Below, piece by piece: positions 35,001 through 38,515 of a stretch of DNA of 38,515 nt. Position 1 is the stretch's first letter. Every line of letters begins with the position of its first letter. The notes under the pieces were generated by a model. It was not told the DNA's origin and ran no database searches. It saw nothing but the letters and a program-made list of their open reading frames with translations. This DNA comes from Saccoglossus kowalevskii (taxonomy: Eukaryota; Hemichordata; Enteropneusta; Harrimaniidae). Both the position numbers and the translations under genes were made by a program. The stretch spans positions 452,734-491,248 of the forward strand of contig NW_003158224.1 in assembly GCF_000003605.2 (NCBI RefSeq). Direction: 5' to 3'.

Positions 35001-37893
35001 TTGATAATGTCTGTCACCATTTTCGCAGCCTCTAAAGGTGACTCTGGGTATCTCTGTTCCAGGAAATTTTCTTTTGTCTGTGTCTCATCGTCATTAATTT
35101 CGCTTTCCACTTTCTTCAGCACTGCAGTATTCTCATTTGCTTCATCTTGTTTTCTTTCAAACTGGTTTTCATTTTCCAGATCTGAACTTTTTGTCTCTCG
35201 TCGATTGATTTCTGCGGTGACATTTACAATATTTTTGGAAGGAGGAGTGACGGCAATATCTGAATTCGGATTGGTTCTTGCATCATGCTGACAATCATCA
35301 GTTATTTCTCCATCACTGGATGCTTTTCTTTCTACGTTGTTGATTTCACTCAACTGTCTTATGATCAGATCATCAGCTTTTGGAGTAACAACACTTTTCA
35401 TTACATTCTCTTTATTACTTCCATGCCCTTTAAAAATCCCTTCAAAATAACTTTCTAATTCATGCACTAAATTTCGCCGCATAGTTTTAGCTCCAGGTTT
35501 ACCATTCTCGCTAAATCTACGATTTCTGAAACTAAATTTTCGATTTTTAATTCCTGATCCATTTCGTGTAACCACAGCCGGATGATTTTCATGAAAACTA
35601 AGTTTTTTATTTCTAGTGGCAGATTCATCACATGATTTTAGTAATTGTTCTCTGAAACTAAGTTTTGGATTTCTAGCCACAGATTCATTCCTTAAATTTA
35701 AACTGGGGCGAATACAGGAGCGCAGATTGTCGTCTGTTTTCTTATAACCAATTAGCTCAACTTTGTCGGAAAATGCTATGATCTTTCTTTTCTTTTTCTC
35801 TTTTGAAAGTTTTCTCTCAGTGACAATTCCGGCTTCTGTGCTTGTTGATGGTGTGTGAGGAATTACATTTTAAATAAACGGGAATATAAGCAATGATATT
35901 AAAAAAAGGGACAAGTGGAAAAAAGAAGAGAAAAAAATTTGCATGACATTAACAAAACTATTTTGGTTGCAATTAATACCTTTTCAAAAAAAAGCATGCA
36001 GTCAAAATAACGGTATGCCATTTTCATTGTCATGTGATAGCAAATGTAAAAACTTATAATAAAATCTGTTTTTTTGCCCGGAAGGTACTTTTTTTAAATA
36101 TTTTCTTGAAACTTTAATATGTTGATAGTTCACAATTTGCATCCAAATTAACAGTGAATTATGTTAATCGCTAAAACATAGTTTGCTGCATAACTCTTTT
36201 TGATCGAAAAAGATAAAAAAAGTTGTTCTGCTTTTGTGGAAATGTATCGTATCATGGCATTATATTTTGTGAAAAATAACAAAAGTTTATATGGTGGGTG
36301 AGGTTAACCTGAAATATTAATATTAATACAGCAAAAGTTGAATTATTGATATGTATTATCAGACTTTTATCAGATTTTTTTTGTTTCAAAACATTCAACA
36401 AATTTTGCCAGAATACTGATAATTTTGTTTTTAAAACTGATGATTTACAAGTTTACATTTTGTTTTAATAGATACCAACTGACTAGGCACACCATTACTT
36501 TAAACTGAGGGAAAAACAACAGCAGTCAGTGTTGAGTCATGTGACTATCATGTGACTATCAGGCATAAGACATGCAGTACACAATGAAACGTTGCTACAG
36601 GAACAAGTTTTGTAGTGCAAAAATTAACAAAAACAACAAAAACAGAAACAAATTTGCAGTTGAAAATAATCTTGCAGAAATTTCAAATTTCATTTAAAAA
36701 AAACATCCTCCCCAATAGAGAACAAATCAGAGGCACAAGTACTTGAAAAAAAACAATCCAAGAAAAAAAACATGCTCAAATGTGCAAAAAAAACAAATCA
36801 AAAATGTCACATGTTTTTGTAGCATATTACACCTACAACAAAATAGTATGCTCCATCTAACAATAAAGGAATGTTCCATTTCAAATTTATGGGAGGGGAA
36901 ACTCACCTGCTTGTGCAATGATTATTTTTCTCATCTGCATCCTGTGGTTGAGTTCCTTGGCTTTTCGAACTCGATGTCCCCTCCAGTACGATTGGATGGT
37001 GATAGTAGACATGAGACGTTTGTACTTATACCGGGCGATGTATCCTCGATATATCCGCTGAATTGTAATAGCTGCCTTGTTGTTCCTTGACAGTTCCTCA
37101 GCATACCTTTTCATCGCTAACTGACGTCTAAATGCTAATTAATATGAATATAAATGTAGATTATCTTGAAGATTATCATAATCCTAGCAGAAAACAGCTT
37201 CAAAAAATTATAAATATATTACAATTAAAAAATTACTAAATTAAATACTAAAATTTTGTGAGAAAATTTATGAGTCTGGAAGAATCCAAAAACTTCATAG
37301 CAGTTAGTGATTTTCCTAAACAATAATTCTCCATGAACGTGCATCGATTTTGGAAAATTAATATCCAGGAATTATTTTTGACCTTGTACATTTCTAGAAT
37401 ATGCCTGGGAGAAATAAGATCATATTTTTTTCCAAAATCAGATAGATTAAATGAAAATAAGCAAAAAAATTGTTGTAGTAGTTGCGCTATGTTACCTTGG
37501 AGCTGACAAAGTCAGATAAAAATGATCAAAAATAAAAGTCCAATGAAAAAAAAAACAGACTAAATTTAATATTCAACATATAAACTTTGCTGGTACCTGC
37601 ATATATTGTATTACATACACATCCATATATGGCAATATGCAAATACTGTAGTTAATATTTGCATATTGCAATAAATGGTGTTTGTTTTGTTATCATTTTA
37701 ATCTTATCAATATACATAACAATACAAACTGATTATACATTCACAAATATGATTAAAGTTTATTTGCATAAAACAGTTAAATCTTCTCAAAGCCTATATT
37801 AGATTATCTTACCCTGTTGTATTTTATAAGCGGCCATCCATCTGCGTGCAGTGATTCGTCTATACCGTATTCTCGCCATCCAACCTTTTACAC
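25924..37893 (-). CDS. Myo3: Class III myosin, neck and tail (5' part beyond window)
   Basis: Nine minus-strand exons: 37893-37813, 37134-36907, 35835-34882, 33230-33046, 32408-32161, 27969-27748, 27412-27292, 26341-26244 and 26098-25924. All junctions are GT-AG and all phases agree, giving 769 residues and a TAG stop. Six IQ calmodulin-binding motifs are seen: residues 1-12 (partial), 24-37, 51-65, 73-85, 418-431 and 449-461. IQ2 and IQ5 are each split by an intron and only become complete after splicing, which supports the model. Residues 103-420 are a charged insert; 483-769 is a tail ending with the basic patch FNVRGMLRRVP. The call rests on neck/tail layout, the C-terminal basic motif (compare the actin-binding 3THDII of MYO3A) and vertebrate MYO3B-SP5 adjacency. 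Class III myosins carry an N-terminal kinase and motor and work at the tips of actin protrusions; those domains would lie past the right edge. Another IQ-rich myosin is the alternative. Confidence 0.75.
26244..26341 (-). CDS. Myo3: Myo3 tail exon
   Basis: 98 nt, acceptor TTCATTTCACAG, donor AACAG|GTGAGG. Reads ESHQIEVQVEINHQPLVEKK and on to AISGN. Confidence 0.75.
26440..26655. repeat. Dispersed repeat copy at the gap
   Basis: Shares CGAAATATGG, the phrase AACACAAAGAAGTT and ACGAGAATACC with 33690-33815, in a permuted order. This suggests tandem or rearranged copies of one element, one of them lost in the gap. Confidence 0.5.
26656..26705. other. Assembly gap (50 N)
   Basis: Exactly 50 N, probably a placeholder length. 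It lies in the Myo3 intron between 26342 and 27291, and its left flank resembles sequence at 33.7 kb, so a repeat probably caused it. Confidence 0.98.
27292..27412 (-). CDS. Myo3: Myo3 tail exon
   Basis: 121 nt, acceptor CTTTTTTGCAG, donor GCG|GTTAGT. The spliced frame reads PNRFSLYDKPVDESAISGWN and on to AFERNSFDKA. A longer open frame on the same strand is a different, out-of-phase reading. Confidence 0.75.
27748..27969 (-). CDS. Myo3: Myo3 tail exon, Ser-rich
   Basis: 222 nt, acceptor CTTGTTGGCAG, donor ATAAG|GTGACG. Begins ELKQLTSSSDTEYYNSMQSN. Both phases fit their neighbours. Confidence 0.75.
27970..32160 (-). other. Large Myo3 intron (4.2 kb)
   Basis: Longest intron in view. Frames in it are AT-rich and not protein-like. 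The CCAATCAGA phrase recurs near 28536, 28902 and 28968, and ATGCAAAT occurs near 29200. It also holds the tandem array at 31.0-31.65 kb. Confidence 0.6.
31005..31660. repeat. ~155-bp tandem array (3-4 diverged units)
   Basis: Units begin AACAAGAAGT at 31124, 31284 and 31438, with a diverged one near 31575. Shared text includes GAAAATATCACTTTTTACC, GAAATGAACAAATCTGAGA and AGGGTTACGGTTTTTAAC. GCTCCGCTGT is present on both sides (about 31016 and 31631), and a GACGGACAACGACGGACAAT tract is at the end. It resembles abundant non-coding interspersed repeats of marine invertebrates; the family is not identified. Confidence 0.8.
32161..32408 (-). CDS. Myo3: Myo3 tail exon
   Basis: 248 nt, donor GG|GTAAGT. 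Starts IKNHGEEFHDALHKINTPAL. An acceptor six bases further in (ATCAAG|AA, 32402) would keep frame and drop two residues. Confidence 0.75.
33046..33230 (-). CDS. Myo3: Myo3 exon: rest of IQ5 and IQ6
   Basis: 185 nt, acceptor CCCGTAG, donor CAGCAG|GTATAG. Reads AVRGFLCRQQYK and later ILLQRWFRMWKKRSLYQ. Ends phase 0. Confidence 0.8.
33660..33835. repeat. Dispersed repeat copy (cf. 26.4-26.7 kb)
   Basis: Contains ACGAGAATACCG, CGAAATATGGAGAGATTACG and CCCAACACAAAGAAGTTTGC, matching the region beside the gap. It lies in the Myo3 intron 33231-34881. Confidence 0.5.
34116..34250. repeat. 30-bp tandem array with octamer and CArG motifs
   Basis: ATGCAAAT (POU octamer) at 34130, 34160, 34190 and 34221, with CCATATATGG (exact SRF CArG box) at 34146-34155 and 34176-34185 and a degraded one near 34207. 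Period is 30, 30 and 31 bp. It lies in a Myo3 intron. Confidence 0.85.
34882..35835 (-). CDS. Myo3: Myo3 exon: 318-residue charged insert
   Basis: 954 nt, the longest exon seen. The acceptor GCACAG was chosen because only it fits the incoming phase; the donor TCAG|GTTAAA is weak. It has a basic start (EKKKRKIIAF), then repeated [KR][LF]SF motifs (residues 160-163, 180-183, 202-205), then a long acidic Glu/Asp/Asn-rich stretch, and the first half of IQ5 (VQS). If the weak donor is skipped the frame stops after one more residue, a possible short isoform. Confidence 0.75.
36907..37134 (-). CDS. Myo3: Myo3 exon: rest of IQ2, IQ3 and IQ4
   Basis: 228 nt, acceptor TTAATTAG, donor GCAG|GTGAGT (consensus). 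Contains ITIQRIYRGYIARYKYKRL and ITIQSYWRGHRVRKAKEL, two clear IQ motifs. Confidence 0.85.
37620..37679. repeat. Imperfect palindrome related to the 34.1-kb array
   Basis: CCATATATGGCAATATGCAA at 37623 onward is followed by its near reverse complement (TATTTGCATATTGC at about 37655) ending AAATGG, making a hairpin of about 55 bp. The arm is the same unit as in the array at 34.1 kb. It sits in a Myo3 intron. Confidence 0.75.
37813..37893 (-). CDS. Myo3: Myo3 exon: IQ1 (partial) and start of IQ2
   Basis: 81 nt with acceptor TTAAATAG and donor CAGG|GTAAG. Reads VKGWMARIRYRRITARRW then ends YKIQQ, phase 1. The first codon is split with an exon outside the window. Confidence 0.75.
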
Positions 37894-38220
37894 CTATTTA
37901 ATAATATGGGGTCAAGGGTCAAACACATGCTGTCATGCAGTTATATGTGGTGAGATGTGGATTGTGGAACGTTTCATGCAAGAAGACCCACTGTTGCAAG
38001 TTAATGATGTAGATGGTGATATTAATTAACAGAATTAATTAATTTCAGTTATAAAATAACATCTCATGCCATGATATGCATCATGATTTTAAGAATTTTC
38101 ATAAATTATTACTAAGTACAAATTATGCATAACACAAAGTGCTCATTAATATACATGTATCTGGATTTTCAAAGAGTTGAAGTTAATAAATAACTGAATT
38201 CACATTTTAATCACATTAAA
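37894..38220. other. Myo3 intron, nothing seen
   Basis: AT-rich sequence upstream (in transcript sense) of the first visible Myo3 exon. No further exon recognisable before the window edge. Confidence 0.6.
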
Positions 38221-38515
38221 GTTAGAGGGTCTTTGCAATATTGTAAGGTTTTATGTGGGCCCACTGTTAGAGCTTTCCAGTAATACCAAGTTAGGGTGAC
38301 ATAATGCTGTACTGTCAAGTTAGGAGGCCTTGCTGTAGTTGTTGGATAGTGGGCCCTAACGCTGTAGTATAAGGTTAAGGGGTCCTTGCTATAGTGTCAG
38401 GTTAGAGAGTCTTTGCTATAATGTCAGGTTAGAGAGTCCTTGCTATAATGTCAGGTTAGGGGGTCCTTGCTATAATGTCAGGTTAGAGAGTCCTTGCTAT
38501 AATGTCAGGTTAGGG
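38221..38515. repeat. 27-bp minisatellite, runs off the window
   Basis: Regular units of 27 bp beginning GTTAGAGAGTCCTTGCTATA start at 38374, 38401, 38428, 38455 and 38482. Diverged units lie at 38221-38373. Some units contain the vertebrate-type telomere hexamer TTAGGG (GGTTAGGG). It lies inside a Myo3 intron, so it is interstitial. Confidence 0.9.

Noticed and set aside
34980-35291. 103-codon + frame
   Set aside because: Antisense shadow of the long Myo3 exon.
36743-37090. 115-codon + frame
   Set aside because: Antisense to the IQ3-IQ4 exon and its flanking intron; the spliced minus-strand reading is clearly the coding one.
1-38515. tRNA, rRNA, CRISPR arrays, operons
   Set aside because: Looked for by eye and not seen; prokaryote-type features are not expected in this animal DNA.

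Overview
The window looks like nuclear DNA from an animal: genes split by GT-AG introns, long non-coding stretches, poly(A) signals, an assembly gap of 50 N, and a textbook metazoan Sp-family zinc-finger gene. Short introns and a compact Sp5/Myosin-III neighbourhood suggest a non-vertebrate bilaterian, perhaps a marine deuterostome or a lophotrochozoan. The sequence alone does not settle which.

Layout. 1-470 is an imperfect tandem duplication whose two copies differ mainly in homopolymer lengths. 642-1821 is a non-autonomous DNA transposon with 39-bp terminal inverted repeats. 2.0-10.0 kb has no convincing gene and reads as the 5' regulatory region of Sp5: a diverged 270-bp direct repeat, repeated CAGAC doublets, six exact TCF/LEF octamers, a duplicated TCF plus PBX/MEIS-like module, and a CCAAT-rich proximal promoter. 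Sp5 itself (+ strand, two exons, 403 aa) occupies 10060-11521, with an AU-rich 3' UTR and a poly(A) signal at 11811.

12-21 kb is mostly non-coding. It holds a few weak candidates: a small secreted-peptide ORF at 13.0 kb, NRF1 and X-box-like sites at 13.4-13.6 kb, and protein-like broken frames at 17.2-18.0 kb. At 21.4-22.2 kb there is a good candidate for an overlooked micro-gene: a perfect RFX X-box, then three short phase-compatible exons encoding about 64 aa, then AATAAA. This is the arrangement expected of a small ciliary gene.

From about 22.3 kb to the end the DNA is very AT-rich. It carries, on the minus strand, the 3' part of a large multi-exon gene whose nine exons (37893 down to 25924) splice in frame to 769 residues: six IQ motifs, an unusual 318-residue insert, and a long tail. 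I call it class III myosin (Myo3), because of the IQ-neck and tail architecture and because MYO3B lies next to SP5 in vertebrates; the kinase and motor would lie beyond the right edge. Sp5 and Myo3 are convergent here. The Myo3 introns contain tandem repeats, including a CArG-box/octamer array and a 160-bp tandem array. The window ends in a 27-bp minisatellite.

Functionally, Sp5 is a known Wnt/beta-catenin target and feedback repressor, and the TCF sites upstream fit that. Class III myosins act in actin protrusions and the micro-gene may act in cilia; no operon-like relation links the genes.
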